Below are positions 1 through 8,453 of a DNA stretch of 64,000 bases, piece after piece. The stretch's first letter is position 1. Each line of letters begins with the position of its first letter. Origin of the DNA: SAR324 cluster bacterium (lineage in GTDB: Bacteria > SAR324 > NAC60-12); NCBI GenBank assembly GCA_015231825.1, contig JADGAV010000018.1, positions 27,406-91,405 of the forward strand. Direction: 5' to 3'. The position numbers and the translations under genes are program-made. Below the pieces are notes generated by a model. It worked only from the letters and a program-made list of their open reading frames with translations. It was not told the DNA's origin and searched no databases.

Positions 1-2
1 GA

Positions 3-170
3 TTCCTGTTCAATCAGGAATTTAAAAAAGAAGGGAACATCACTGTTTCGAAAAGAGACAGAGGAATTTTTCAGTCCCCCTTCCAAATGCCTGATGATCT
101 GATTATTGAAGAAAATAATACTAAAAAAACAAGGAAAATGAGGAAATTTCTTTTTCCTTGTTGCTTTTGA
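3..170 (+). CDS. possible 3' end of an upstream gene (partial)
   Basis: An open frame enters from the left edge and runs 55 codons to a TGA at 168-170. The translation is charged and ends in a Lys/Arg-rich tail followed by FLFPCCF. No domain is recognisable. The last codons run through a perfect inverted repeat (128-162), so the true end of any gene here may be elsewhere or the frame may be chance. Weak call, made only because no other frame at the left edge stays open as long. Confidence 0.22.
   Translation, partial: FLFNQEFKKEGNITVSKRDRGIFQSPFQMPDDLIIEENNTKKTRKMRKFLFPCCF
128..168 (+). terminator. rho-independent terminator-like hairpin
   Basis: AACAAGGAAAA (128-138) pairs perfectly with TTTTCCTTGTT (152-162), an 11-bp stem with a 13-nt loop, followed by GCTTTTG. 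It separates whatever lies to the left from the tRNA gene. Confidence 0.55.
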
Positions 171-260
171 TCAATTTATCATATAGAGTTATCGCTTGTT
201 CTAATAGATTGGAGTTTTCCAGATTTTATGGTTTGGAGGACTGCACATCCTCATCTTTTC

Positions 261-337
<77 letters not shown>

Positions 338-534
338 GCAGCTGTATTTGCTTAGTAGGATTTTCCTCTTTTGAAATTTCTCGCTCGAGGCACTTTCAAT
401 CCATTCTCGTCAAATTTCAATTTGGAAGATATGCGCACAGTTCACCTCATTCAGGGGAGTGAGTGATAGGATAGAGCAATCCGCTTTATTTATTTAAAAT
501 CCCCGTTTAACAATAATTTTGAAAAAGGAATTCC

Positions 535-732
535 ATGAAAGACGGAAAAGTAAAATGGTTCAATTCACAAAAAGGTTACGGTTTTATTGAACAAGAAGGA
601 GATCAGGATTTATTTGTTCACCACTCAGAAGTACGTGGTGGTTATTTAGCAGAAGGAGAAAAGGTCTCATTTGAGGTCGGCCAGGGACAAAAAGGACCGT
701 GCGCGGTTAATGTCCAACTCGCAAATCGCTAA
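535..732 (+). CDS. cold-shock domain protein (CspA family)
   Basis: A 65-residue single cold-shock domain, the normal length for the family. RNP1 is KGYGFI (residues 13-18) and RNP2 is DLFVHH (25-30). The N-terminal GKVKWFN strand is typical. Family members bind single-stranded RNA/DNA and act as RNA chaperones in the cytoplasm. The start ATG follows an AAAGGAA ribosome-binding site. The gene stands alone between tRNA-Asp and a strong hairpin terminator. Which paralogue (CspA, C, D or E type) cannot be told from sequence alone, so no symbol is given. Confidence 0.95.
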   Translation: MKDGKVKWFNSQKGYGFIEQEGDQDLFVHHSEVRGGYLAEGEKVSFEVGQGQKGPCAVNVQLANR

Positions 733-751
733 GCTTTACTTACCTCAGAAC

Positions 752-775
752 AAGGCGGGCCGATAAACCCGCCTT
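752..775 (+). terminator. terminator of the cold-shock gene
   Basis: AAGGCGGG (752-759) and CCCGCCTT (768-775) form a perfect 8-bp GC-rich stem with an 8-nt loop, 19 nt after the cold-shock stop codon. The T-run is short. Confidence 0.65.
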
Positions 776-945
776 ACCCCAACTAATATTCAAATCGCCC
801 TCTTCCGAGTCCATTCCGGTTTAAAAAAATTAAATTTGCTCAATGGTCCTGCAGTCAGGTCCTGGTTCTCTATGGCAAACTCCTGCTGAGTCTTGTTTAA
901 GGAGTCACTGATTCGCGACGGTCTGTCCGAATGTCTCTGCCGATT

Positions 946-2361
946 TCAGGGAATCACAACTTGAATTTTTGGATCAAGTTCCTTCAGTTTTTTTCGCAAG
1001 ACAGTTTTTGCATGTTCCTCTCCGTGGACGATTCTAATCAATTTGGGAGGCTTCCGCATTTGTTTGACGAAGCGAAGCAATCCTGATTGATCGGCGTGGG
1101 CAGAGTAAGCTCCTATGGTATGCACTGCAGCGTTGATGGTATAGCGGTTTCCCTCCAAATTGACAAATCCATGTTGCGGACCAAATTTTTGAATGATTCG
1201 TCCTGTTGTTCCCCGGGCTTGATAGCCCACAAAAAGAATATCCGTTTTCTGATCCTCGATGAGTGCTTTGAGATAATTGACGATCCTTCCTCCGGAACAC
1301 ATTCCGCTGGCAGCCAGCACAATTGCAGGACGACCTGACTTTCTCAAATATTCGACAATTCTCAGGTGCTCTGCATGAGTATCGATGGTGAGAAGCTGTT
1401 CAAAGGAAAGCGGGTGACGGCCTTTTCTCAGACGCTGGTGCGCCTCTTTGTCCCAGAACTGACGAAGTTCCTGATAGACCCTGTTGAATTTTGCTGCCAG
1501 AGGGGAGTCCACGATGACATCAATATCTTTCCAGCGTAAATTTCCCGTTAAATTGCGTTCTGCCTGGCAATGAATGATATGCTCCAATTCATAGAGTAAC
1601 TCTTGGGTACGGCCGATGCTGAAGGCAGGAATCAGCAAGGTTCCACGATTTTTAAAAACACGTTCGATCACATGCTGTAAAGAACCCTTACGCTCAGAGC
1701 GACCCTGATGCAGACGGTCTCCGTAGGTGCTTTCAATGACCAAAATATCAGTTGAATACGGCGCCTTGGGTGCCGGCAACAGGGGTGTAAAAGGAGCTCC
1801 AAGGTCTCCTGAAAACAAGACTTTTGTGGACTGCGGACCATCTTTCAGTCGGCATTCGATATAGGCGGAACCGAGAATATGACCTGCTTTTTGAAATCGA
1901 AAGAAAAAAGTGGTTTCCGCTTTTTCAGAAAAGAGCCCTTTCCATGATCCATAGGGAAGGGCAACAAGACGTTTCTGCAGGATTTTCAGAAAAGATTGAA
2001 CCGCTATTCGGTTTCGGGTGAAGCCGATTTCCACAGCATCTTTGAGTACAACCGGTAAAAGTTTGGCGCTCGCTTCGCTACAGAAGATTTTGCCTTGAAA
2101 ACCTGCTGCCAAAAGATAAGGAATCCTCCCCACGTGGTCAATGTGACAATGGGTCACCAGCAATGCCCTCACGGAGGAAAGATCAAAATCGATTTCCAGT
2201 TTTTTCCCGGATGCCCCTTTCCCTGATGTTTCGGCACCCTGAAACAAACCGCAGTCTATCAGCACGGAATCTCGCCTGTTGTTCCAAAACAATTGATGGC
2301 ATGAACCCGTCACGCCATTGACCGCCCCATGGTGTTTAATCTCGAGGTTGCAAAATTCCAT
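946..2361 (-). CDS. metallo-beta-lactamase / beta-CASP RNA-processing exonuclease family protein
   Basis: A 471-residue protein of the CPSF73/YSH1-like bacterial family. The MBL motif 2 HCHIDH is at residues 71-76. Downstream are the GHILGSA histidine motif, IESTYGDR and the beta-CASP/RMMBL signatures LAASGMCSGGR, GYQARGTTGR and SAHAD. These indicate a di-zinc nuclease acting on RNA (or DNA) in the cytoplasm. The C-terminal RMMBL segment ends near IVHGEEHAK. Length and motif order are complete, so it should be active. Monocistronic, with a weak GGGAAA ribosome site. The exact RNA target is unknown. Confidence 0.9.
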   Translation of the reverse strand: MEFCNLEIKHHGAVNGVTGSCHQLFWNNRRDSVLIDCGLFQGAETSGKGASGKKLEIDFDLSSVRALLVTHCHIDHVGRIPYLLAAGFQGKIFCSEASAKLLPVVLKDAVEIGFTRNRIAVQSFLKILQKRLVALPYGSWKGLFSEKAETTFFFRFQKAGHILGSAYIECRLKDGPQSTKVLFSGDLGAPFTPLLPAPKAPYSTDILVIESTYGDRLHQGRSERKGSLQHVIERVFKNRGTLLIPAFSIGRTQELLYELEHIIHCQAERNLTGNLRWKDIDVIVDSPLAAKFNRVYQELRQFWDKEAHQRLRKGRHPLSFEQLLTIDTHAEHLRIVEYLRKSGRPAIVLAASGMCSGGRIVNYLKALIEDQKTDILFVGYQARGTTGRIIQKFGPQHGFVNLEGNRYTINAAVHTIGAYSAHADQSGLLRFVKQMRKPPKLIRIVHGEEHAKTVLRKKLKELDPKIQVVIP

Positions 2362-2570
2362 CCGATTTCCCGCGATACGTGGCCCTGTTGAATGAAAAGT
2401 GATATAGATAAATCTAGAACAAGGTTCAAGACAACAATGTTGAAATTTAAGGTCAAAGTGAGCTAGCAGGAAGTTGATTTTATTGGGTGATCATGGTAAC
2501 GGTAGAAGTAAAAGCACACAGAAATTTTTCCAAAAATGTATTTTGCCGGTTTAAAAAGGAGACAGAGATA

Positions 2571-3035
2571 ATGGCTGCTGTAATCAAACCACAACGCAAG
2601 GAACGGTTCTCGAGGTTTTTGGAATATTTAAAATTGGATAAAGGATTTTCGCTTTCCAAAGTTGCAGAAAACATTGGGATTTCCGTTCAGGGGCTATACA
2701 AAATCAAGCGGGGAGAAAGCAATCCTTCTCGGCAAACGGTGATGCTTCTTAATATAAAATATGGTTTGAACACTGAATGGTTTGAGACGGGAAAAGGAGA
2801 GATGATGCTCAGAGAAGGGTCCGATCAGATTGAACGATCGGATGAAATCATCATGGAACTGCTTCGAATGAAAAACCTGGTCATAGAGGAACTTAGCAAT
2901 GAAAATGCCTCTTTGAAGGAAAAAAATGAACAAATGAAAAAGAAAGTCATTCCCAAAACAGTCAAAAAAACGGGAGGACCGTCTAAAGCAGTCAAAAAAA
3001 CAGGCCCCGCGCCGAAACGCAAAAAAACGAAATGA
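2571..3035 (+). CDS. XRE/CI-type HTH regulator, copy 1 of a tandem pair
   Basis: A 154-residue protein. The ATG at 2571 is preferred over the upstream one at 2487 because AAGGAGA lies 8 nt before it and homology to its neighbour begins just after it. Residues ~8-70 form a repressor-type helix-turn-helix (FSLSKVAENIGISVQGLYKIKRGE), followed by YGLNTEWFETGKGEMM, a signature of phage-CI-like N-terminal domains. There is no S24 peptidase domain. Instead come a predicted helical segment and a Lys/Pro-rich tail (KKTGGPSKAVKKTG) that may add nonspecific DNA affinity. Target genes are unknown. A paralogue follows 28 bp downstream. Confidence 0.8.
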   Translation: MAAVIKPQRKERFSRFLEYLKLDKGFSLSKVAENIGISVQGLYKIKRGESNPSRQTVMLLNIKYGLNTEWFETGKGEMMLREGSDQIERSDEIIMELLRMKNLVIEELSNENASLKEKNEQMKKKVIPKTVKKTGGPSKAVKKTGPAPKRKKTK

Positions 3036-3063
3036 GTGCTAATCTCTTATAGAACGAAAGACC

Positions 3064-3477
3064 ATGGAATTTCAGGCACAGGTGAGACGGAAGGAACGTT
3101 TCTGCGAGTTTCTTAACTATTTGAAATCCGAAAGAGGGTTTTCTCTCTCTAAAGTGGCCGAATCTATTGGAATCTCTGTGCAGGGACTTTATAAGATCAA
3201 TCGTGGGGAAAGCAATCCTTCGAAGCAAACTGTTCTGCTCCTTCAAATCAAGTATGGACTCAATCCGATCTGGTATGAAAAAGGGATTGAAGAAATGGAG
3301 ATCAACCCCACCCGAGGTTTTCTTGACAACTCCGACGAGATCATGTTGGAGTTGCTTGCCATGAAAAACAAGAGGATCGGGAGACTCAATAAGGAATACT
3401 CAAATCTGAGAAAAGAGCACGCATTATTGAAAAAGACTCTTCGTCCAGTAAAAAAGAAGTCTCGTGCCAAGCATTAA
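3064..3477 (+). CDS. XRE/CI-type HTH regulator, copy 2 of a tandem pair
   Basis: A 137-residue paralogue of the preceding gene, co-oriented with a 28-bp gap. The shared core includes KERF..FL.YLK, GFSLSKVAE.IGISVQGLYKI.RGESNPS and the IKYGLN..W.E.G segment. The C-terminal half is a short charged helix (NKRIGRLNKEYSNLRKEH) and a basic end (VKKKSRAKH). It lacks a cleavage or ligand domain. The pair looks like a local duplication and could form heterodimers. No other phage genes are nearby, so a chromosomal regulator is more likely than a prophage repressor. Confidence 0.78.
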   Translation: MEFQAQVRRKERFCEFLNYLKSERGFSLSKVAESIGISVQGLYKINRGESNPSKQTVLLLQIKYGLNPIWYEKGIEEMEINPTRGFLDNSDEIMLELLAMKNKRIGRLNKEYSNLRKEHALLKKTLRPVKKKSRAKH

Positions 3478-3553
3478 AATTTTTTCCTTTCCTGAAATTT
3501 TCAGAAAAAATTTCACTCCAGCCATTTTCAAGCCTGTGCTTTTCCTGTAGGGA

Positions 3554-4003
3554 CTAAGAAGAAGATTTTAAATATTCTGCAAAAAAATCTCTTTTGCTTC
3601 GGTAAGCAGTGCCTCGGAAAAAAGCGACCTTGGTTCCATCCTCTTTACTGACCGTTACTTCATAAACTCCTATTTTGTGGTTTCGGTGCACTTCTTCTGC
3701 ACAGGCGGTCAAGGTCTCGTTTTCCAGGACTTTGACGGAATAAGAAATGTTTGCCTCCAAAGCAAAGCTTATTTGTCCATGCGTGTTGCAGGCTAATCCA
3801 AAGGCACTGTCTGCCAGCGAAAAGGTGACTCCTCCATGACATGTTCGATGTCCATTGAGCATATCCGATCTCACTTTCATTTGCACCCGGGCCTTTCCTG
3901 GAAGGATTTCAATCAATTGAATTCCCAGCCATGCGGCAAATGGGTCGTTGCCGTGCATGGTTTGAGCAATTTTTTCTGCTTGATTTTCCTGAGATCTATC
4001 CAT
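3554..4003 (-). CDS. paaI: PaaI-type hotdog-fold acyl-CoA thioesterase
   Basis: About 149 residues, the usual length for PaaI. Diagnostic is the segment MLNGHRTCHGGVTFSLADSA, matching the PaaI motif with the HGG loop and the catalytic acidic residue in LADSAF. PaaI hydrolyses hydroxyphenylacetyl-CoA-type intermediates that accumulate during phenylacetate degradation, and family members also act as general acyl-CoA detoxifiers. No other paa genes are present, so the substrate is uncertain. The start is ambiguous: ATG at 4003 or TTG at 4012. Downstream of the divergent gap lies the Nudix-MBL fusion on the same strand. Confidence 0.85.
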   Translation of the reverse strand: MDRSQENQAEKIAQTMHGNDPFAAWLGIQLIEILPGKARVQMKVRSDMLNGHRTCHGGVTFSLADSAFGLACNTHGQISFALEANISYSVKVLENETLTACAEEVHRNHKIGVYEVTVSKEDGTKVAFFRGTAYRSKRDFFAEYLKSSS

Positions 4004-4047
4004 GGCCTTCAAAAAAACATGTCGGTTTAAAGAATTGTTTTTTCCAT

Positions 4048-5406
4048 CTAAATCAATTGATCGAGTTTCAGTTTCGTTAAATGAGATTCGATATTTTTCA
4101 TGGCAGCCGGCAGGAGTCTTGGATCAATCGATTGGTATATTGCAGAAAGAATTTCTTCATTAGATTTTCCGTTCTTGTGATGCTGCAGAATTTGTTTCTC
4201 CCGCATCAGCCGGTGTTCAAGAGTTTCTTTTAAACGCAGGGTGCTTTTCATGGGGATGCCATGAGAAGGAATGATGATGTTCGGATTCAGTTCAATCACT
4301 TTTTCGAGAGAGGCAAAATACTTTTTCATGTCCCCTTCCGGTTCTGAAATTACGACAGTTCCGATTCCTTGTATCAAATCCCCAACAATAAACCACTCCA
4401 TACTTGCAGGAGCCAAACCCAGCTGGCCTTCGTCATGGCCTGGAATTTCAAAAACAAGGACATCTTTCCCGATCCATTGGGTCAGAACCTCTCCTTCCCT
4501 GGAGAATTGAACCGTGATGTTTTCAAAATAAGAATCACCAAACTTGAGTCGAATGCGTTGATAGGAATCCTCGCTCATTTTCATGGGGACTTGAAGGGTA
4601 CGGGCGAGATCGGTCGCATACTGATGATGATCACGGTGATGATGGGTTAAAAAAATTCCGGTCACTTTAAAGCGGGAAAGCACCTGCGACAGTTTTTCCA
4701 GCTCCAGTCTTGATGAAGGAGACGGATCAATTAAATAGCATCCGTTCTGAGAATCCCCAACAATAAAGGCGTTGGTTCGTTCTGCTGGCGGCAAAGTATT
4801 GGATTTCACTGGCATCTGAACAAGTTGAAAGACGGGTTCCATCAAGGGAACTTCTGTTTCCTGGTCATACTGCAAGTGCATGGACCCAATGTTTTGGACG
4901 TTTGGATTTTCAGCCAGCGCCCGCATGGCACATAAGCCGGGAAATGGAGAAAGGATTTTTCCTTGCTGATATTTCTGCATATATTCTTTTGCCGTCAGCC
5001 AGCCGGCCCATGCTGCTTCATTTGGATCGACCTCAAAGTCGATACGGGAGCGGAGCTCAATTTTAAAAAATCTTGCATGGAAACGGAGCGGGTTGAACTC
5101 CGGGGTAATGGCGAATCCGAAGTCGGATATATTCCTCACCTGGTTGGCCTCAATCGCGTCCTCGAGGTCAAAATTAACTTCTTCCCGGATTTCCCGACAA
5201 AGGGCTCTGACCAGGCGCGGATCATGATCCCTTAGAAATTTGCAATCGTAGTTTTGTTCGGATTCATTGGAATCAACTTTACCTCCCGGAAAAGAATGGT
5301 ATCCAGGAAAAGCTTTCAGGTATGGCTGCCGTTCAATGATGAATATTGCATCCTGGTAGGTGAACAAGGCCACTACAGAATCTCGGATTTTTATGTTTTT
5401 CGTCAT
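4048..5406 (-). CDS. Nudix-MBL fusion hydrolase
   Basis: 452 residues in two parts. Residues ~5-165 form a Nudix domain: GGKVDSNE begins the Nudix box and REIREEVNFDL completes it, with an insertion of about 20 residues between the two halves. Residues ~200-450 form a metallo-beta-lactamase domain with HHHRDHH (the HxHxDH motif), PGHDEG and SHG near the C-terminus. The arrangement recalls eukaryotic LACTB2-like and bacterial Nudix-MBL proteins. It may hydrolyse a CoA or nucleotide derivative with two successive cuts, which is inference. Cytoplasmic, with no signal peptide. Monocistronic or weakly linked to the thioesterase gene downstream. Confidence 0.85.
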   Translation of the reverse strand: MTKNIKIRDSVVALFTYQDAIFIIERQPYLKAFPGYHSFPGGKVDSNESEQNYDCKFLRDHDPRLVRALCREIREEVNFDLEDAIEANQVRNISDFGFAITPEFNPLRFHARFFKIELRSRIDFEVDPNEAAWAGWLTAKEYMQKYQQGKILSPFPGLCAMRALAENPNVQNIGSMHLQYDQETEVPLMEPVFQLVQMPVKSNTLPPAERTNAFIVGDSQNGCYLIDPSPSSRLELEKLSQVLSRFKVTGIFLTHHHRDHHQYATDLARTLQVPMKMSEDSYQRIRLKFGDSYFENITVQFSREGEVLTQWIGKDVLVFEIPGHDEGQLGLAPASMEWFIVGDLIQGIGTVVISEPEGDMKKYFASLEKVIELNPNIIIPSHGIPMKSTLRLKETLEHRLMREKQILQHHKNGKSNEEILSAIYQSIDPRLLPAAMKNIESHLTKLKLDQLI

Positions 5407-5648
5407 GAGGTGCTGGTTAGTTACGAAAATAAAATTCGGTTTTTGTCAAGGTTCTATCCAATAGCAGGCAATTTCTGCAACACTCAAGATTTTATGCAGG
5501 AGCGCTGATGAATTCTGCCGGATCTTCCTGAATCCGGGATGAGACTGCTTTCGATGATGGTGCTCCATCGGTTTCCTCAGTTGATAAAAAGGAGACGGGG
5601 TGTTACAAATAGTAAATTTTGAGTTAACCTCTTTTTTCAGGATTTCCC

Positions 5649-6659
5649 ATGAAAGTCATAGAACTCCAATCTTTTGGTATTGAAGGCCTTCATTCCTCAG
5701 AACATCCAATTCCAGAACCAGGGCCGGGTCAAGTATTGATCAAGATGAAAGCTGCGTCTTTAAATTATCGGGATTTGTTAATGGTCCTGGGAAAATACAG
5801 CAGAAAACTGCCGCTTCCAATTGTGCCGATTTCTGATGCTTGTGGTGAAATTATGGCCCTTGGCGAAGGAGTCAGCCGGGTTAGGAAAGGAGACCGGGTC
5901 GCCCCTCTTTTTTTTCCGGACTGGATTTCTGGAGACCCTACCCCGGAACGGACTCAAACAGCATTGGGGGCTGCACATGGCGGTTGCCTTCAGGAATACA
6001 TGGTTTTGCATGAGAAAAGTGTCTCTAAAGTGCCACGTCATTTATCGGATGAAGAAGTTGCGACTCTCCCCTGTGCCGCGTTGACCGCGTGGCGGTCATT
6101 GTTTGTTGAAGGGAAAATCAAAGCTGGGGATTCTGTTTTGATTCAAGGCACTGGGGGGGTTTCAATTTTTGGGCTGCAGTTTGCAAAAATGGTCAAAGCA
6201 GAAGTGATTCTCACTTCTTCTTCAGACGAAAAGCTGGAGAAAGGCCGCAGTCTCGGGGCGGATCATCTGATCAACTATAAAGTTCATGAAAAATGGTACA
6301 AGACTGTTCAGGAAATTACTGGAGGACGGGGTGTTGATCATGTTATTGAAGTTGGGGGAGCCGGAACACTCTTTCAGTCGCTGATGTCTCTCAGGCCGGG
6401 TGGACATGTCAGCATTATTGGGGTGCTTGCTGAAGCATCAATGGATACCCCCATTACCGCCATGATCAGCAAGCAAGCACGTGTGGTTGGAATTTCCGTA
6501 GGAAACCGGGATCACTTTGAGGAAATGTGCCGGGCAATTGAAATTGATCAGCTGAAACCGGTGGTCAGTCATGTTCTTCCCTTTGATCAGGCTATTGAGG
6601 CTTTGAAATTGATGGAGCAGGGAGGGCATTTTGGAAAGATCTGCCTGAAGTATAGTTAA
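5649..6659 (+). CDS. zinc-independent MDR NAD(P)-dependent alcohol dehydrogenase/quinone oxidoreductase
   Basis: 336 residues, full length for the medium-chain dehydrogenase/reductase family. The N-terminal GroES-like domain has NYRDLLMVLGKY and SDACGEI. The Rossmann domain carries GTGGVSIFGLQFAK (about residue 166 onward). GADHLINYK and the C-terminal GHFGKICLK are typical. The structural-zinc cysteine cluster and the catalytic zinc ligands of classic ADHs are absent, which points to the zinc-free quinone reductase/enoyl reductase branch. Substrate is unknown. Single gene with a weak AGGA ribosome site. Confidence 0.88.
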   Translation: MKVIELQSFGIEGLHSSEHPIPEPGPGQVLIKMKAASLNYRDLLMVLGKYSRKLPLPIVPISDACGEIMALGEGVSRVRKGDRVAPLFFPDWISGDPTPERTQTALGAAHGGCLQEYMVLHEKSVSKVPRHLSDEEVATLPCAALTAWRSLFVEGKIKAGDSVLIQGTGGVSIFGLQFAKMVKAEVILTSSSDEKLEKGRSLGADHLINYKVHEKWYKTVQEITGGRGVDHVIEVGGAGTLFQSLMSLRPGGHVSIIGVLAEASMDTPITAMISKQARVVGISVGNRDHFEEMCRAIEIDQLKPVVSHVLPFDQAIEALKLMEQGGHFGKICLKYS

Positions 6660-6727
6660 AATTTCGCCTGGAATCCCCGATTGCGGAATGGTCTGCTTTT
6701 CTTGACACCCTTTTATTGGTTTGAAGA

Positions 6728-7531
6728 TCAGAACGGGGGCACATCAAGGCGAACCACAACACCTTCCAAATCTGGATTCGGCGCAGGGTAGCGCTCCATC
6801 ACCAGAGGATCATGGCCCGGAATAATATGATCTTCAGATTCTGCGAGAGATCGCAGGCGATCAAATCCCTCCACCATGTCTGCAACATTGTAAACGATGG
6901 GAAACGGCGCCGCTTTTTCCATGTTTTCATAAAAATGTGCGGCATCTGAGGCAAGGACCACCCACCCTCTCCTGGTAAAGACACGGACCGACTGGATACC
7001 CATGGTGTGACCGCCGATGTGGTGCAGTGAAATGCCAGGAGCGAGCATGCTGTCTCCTCCATGAAAAATCACGCGGCCGGCATAAAGATGACGGACAAAG
7101 TCGACAACGTGCTCCACCGAGTAAGCAGATTTAAGGGGCGCATGCCGCATCGAACGGCCGCTTGCATAGGACATTTCCAGATCCTGAAGATGAAATTTTG
7201 CATTGGGAAAATCCGAACTGGTTCCTGCATGGTCATAGTGCAAATGGGTGATTATGACGTCTTTGACGACTGCAGCATCAACCCCGATCATTGCCAGTCC
7301 TTCTTTCGGCAGGCGAAGCAGTTGCCGATTCCGATTCTTTGCTTCTTCGTGGTCAAATCCGGTATCTACAATGATTGTCCTGTTTTCATTGACGATTGCC
7401 CAGACAAAATAATCGAGCGGCATGATTCCATCGTGTGGATCGGCAGCAATAAAATTATAATGCCGTTCCCGTTCATGACGGGCGTATTTGACAGCAAAAA
7501 TTTGATGAATTTCAGGTTCATTGCGGGTCAT
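6728..7531 (-). CDS. MBL-fold hydrolase of the N-acyl-homoserine-lactonase (AttM/AiiB-like) family
   Basis: 267 residues. VDTGFDHEEA and THLHYDHAG (HxHxDH) mark the dinuclear zinc site, with GGHTMGIQSV, SDAAHFYENM and IPGHDPLVMERY completing the ligands in lactonase order. This family includes AHL lactonases (AttM, AiiB, AhlD), but many members are lactonases of other substrates. Quorum quenching is therefore possible, not shown. No signal peptide. The start ATG is preceded by GAGAAG. It stands alone between a plus-strand oxidoreductase gene and the PII-like operon. Confidence 0.82.
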   Translation of the reverse strand: MTRNEPEIHQIFAVKYARHERERHYNFIAADPHDGIMPLDYFVWAIVNENRTIIVDTGFDHEEAKNRNRQLLRLPKEGLAMIGVDAAVVKDVIITHLHYDHAGTSSDFPNAKFHLQDLEMSYASGRSMRHAPLKSAYSVEHVVDFVRHLYAGRVIFHGGDSMLAPGISLHHIGGHTMGIQSVRVFTRRGWVVLASDAAHFYENMEKAAPFPIVYNVADMVEGFDRLRSLAESEDHIIPGHDPLVMERYPAPNPDLEGVVVRLDVPPF

Positions 7532-7599
7532 TATCTTCTCGAAAAAAAAATTAATTCTATTCAGAATGGAACATCAATTTTCTGAATTCCTGGTTCACA

Positions 7600-7926
7600 T
7601 CATGAATTCTTAAAAATTTTGTCAATAGGAAGAGTGATCATAAAACTTTTGGTCTGATCTTCTTCCTGGTTGCAGACCTCTTCGATGACTTCCAGGATAT
7701 GCTCTACTAAATCTTCTTCTGTGATGATCAAGATAATCTTGTTGTGGGGACTGCTTCCCGCGAAAGTATTCCGCAGTCCCGCAAAAATCGGGATATTTTC
7801 AGAAATTATATGACCCATCCCTACGGAATCCAACACTGTTGCACCGGAAATGCCGATCTCCAGAAATGCCGAGAGAAGGTCTTCCAGAACTTCAATTCGA
7901 TTTAGAAAAATTACAGCAAGTTTCAT
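7600..7926 (-). CDS. PII-like small regulatory protein
   Basis: 108 residues starting at ATG 7926 (MKLAVIFLNRIEVLED), chosen because GGAG lies 5 nt upstream and the longer reading overlaps the gene before it. The beta-alpha-beta pattern, GISGATVLDSVGMGH and the late hydrophobic strand with KIILIITEEDLVEHIL resemble the PII-like superfamily that includes divergent PII-like regulators of transporters. The T-loop uridylylation Tyr of GlnB is not evident. Last gene of a five-gene minus-strand run after EIIA and two antiporters, suggesting that it senses a metabolite and controls the transporters. Function inferred from context. Confidence 0.68.
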   Translation of the reverse strand: MKLAVIFLNRIEVLEDLLSAFLEIGISGATVLDSVGMGHIISENIPIFAGLRNTFAGSSPHNKIILIITEEDLVEHILEVIEEVCNQEEDQTKSFMITLPIDKIFKNS

Positions 7927-7939
7927 TGATCTCCATTCA

Positions 7940-8407
7940 TTAAAAATGTTTTGCTTCTTCATATTTTTTAAAAATATCAAGCACTTCTTCTGGAGATTCG
8001 GCTTTCAGGAGAGATTTGTTCAAGCCTCCTCGTTGTAATATTCTAGAGACCATTGCCAGGGTGCGTAATTGCAGATTTACTTTTTCTTTTGGGAAAAATA
8101 TCAAAAAGACCAGCTTTACCGGTTTGCTGTCCAAAGCATTAAAATCGACTCCCTTGCGTTGTAATGCGAAAGCCATAGAAACATCGCTGCAGCTTTGAAT
8201 TCTCGCGTGAGGAATGGCGACACCTTCTCCAATTCCTGTTGACATCAGTTTTTCCCGTTCAAACAGTGCCTCCATTGCTTCTGCTCTGTCAACTTCCGGA
8301 TGATGTTCGAGCAGTCGTTCGGCCAACTCTTTGATGAGGGCGTCTTTGTCATTACTGCTTGGGTTGACAACAATACATTCACGCTTAAGATATTCGGCAA
8401 TTGACAT
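7940..8407 (-). CDS. PTS EIIA-Ntr/fructose-type domain protein
   Basis: 155 residues comprising a single PTS EIIA domain of the mannitol/fructose/PtsN type. The phosphorylatable histidine sits in GVAIPHARI (about residue 67), preceded by REKLMSTGIGEG. Stand-alone EIIA proteins of this type usually regulate rather than transport, for example PtsN, which controls K+ transport. Here the gene lies directly after two CPA2-type antiporter genes and 13 bp before the PII-like gene, so control of ion exchange is a reasonable inference. The start has AGAGGAT upstream. Confidence 0.88.
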   Translation of the reverse strand: MSIAEYLKRECIVVNPSSNDKDALIKELAERLLEHHPEVDRAEAMEALFEREKLMSTGIGEGVAIPHARIQSCSDVSMAFALQRKGVDFNALDSKPVKLVFLIFFPKEKVNLQLRTLAMVSRILQRGGLNKSLLKAESPEEVLDIFKKYEEAKHF

Positions 8408-8453
8408 AGTGATCCTCTCTCAATTTTTTTTACAGTCTTATTAACAAAGACAG

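Noticed and set aside
2571..3477. Prophage immunity region
   Set aside because: Two CI-like HTH genes but no integrase, structural or lysis genes nearby.
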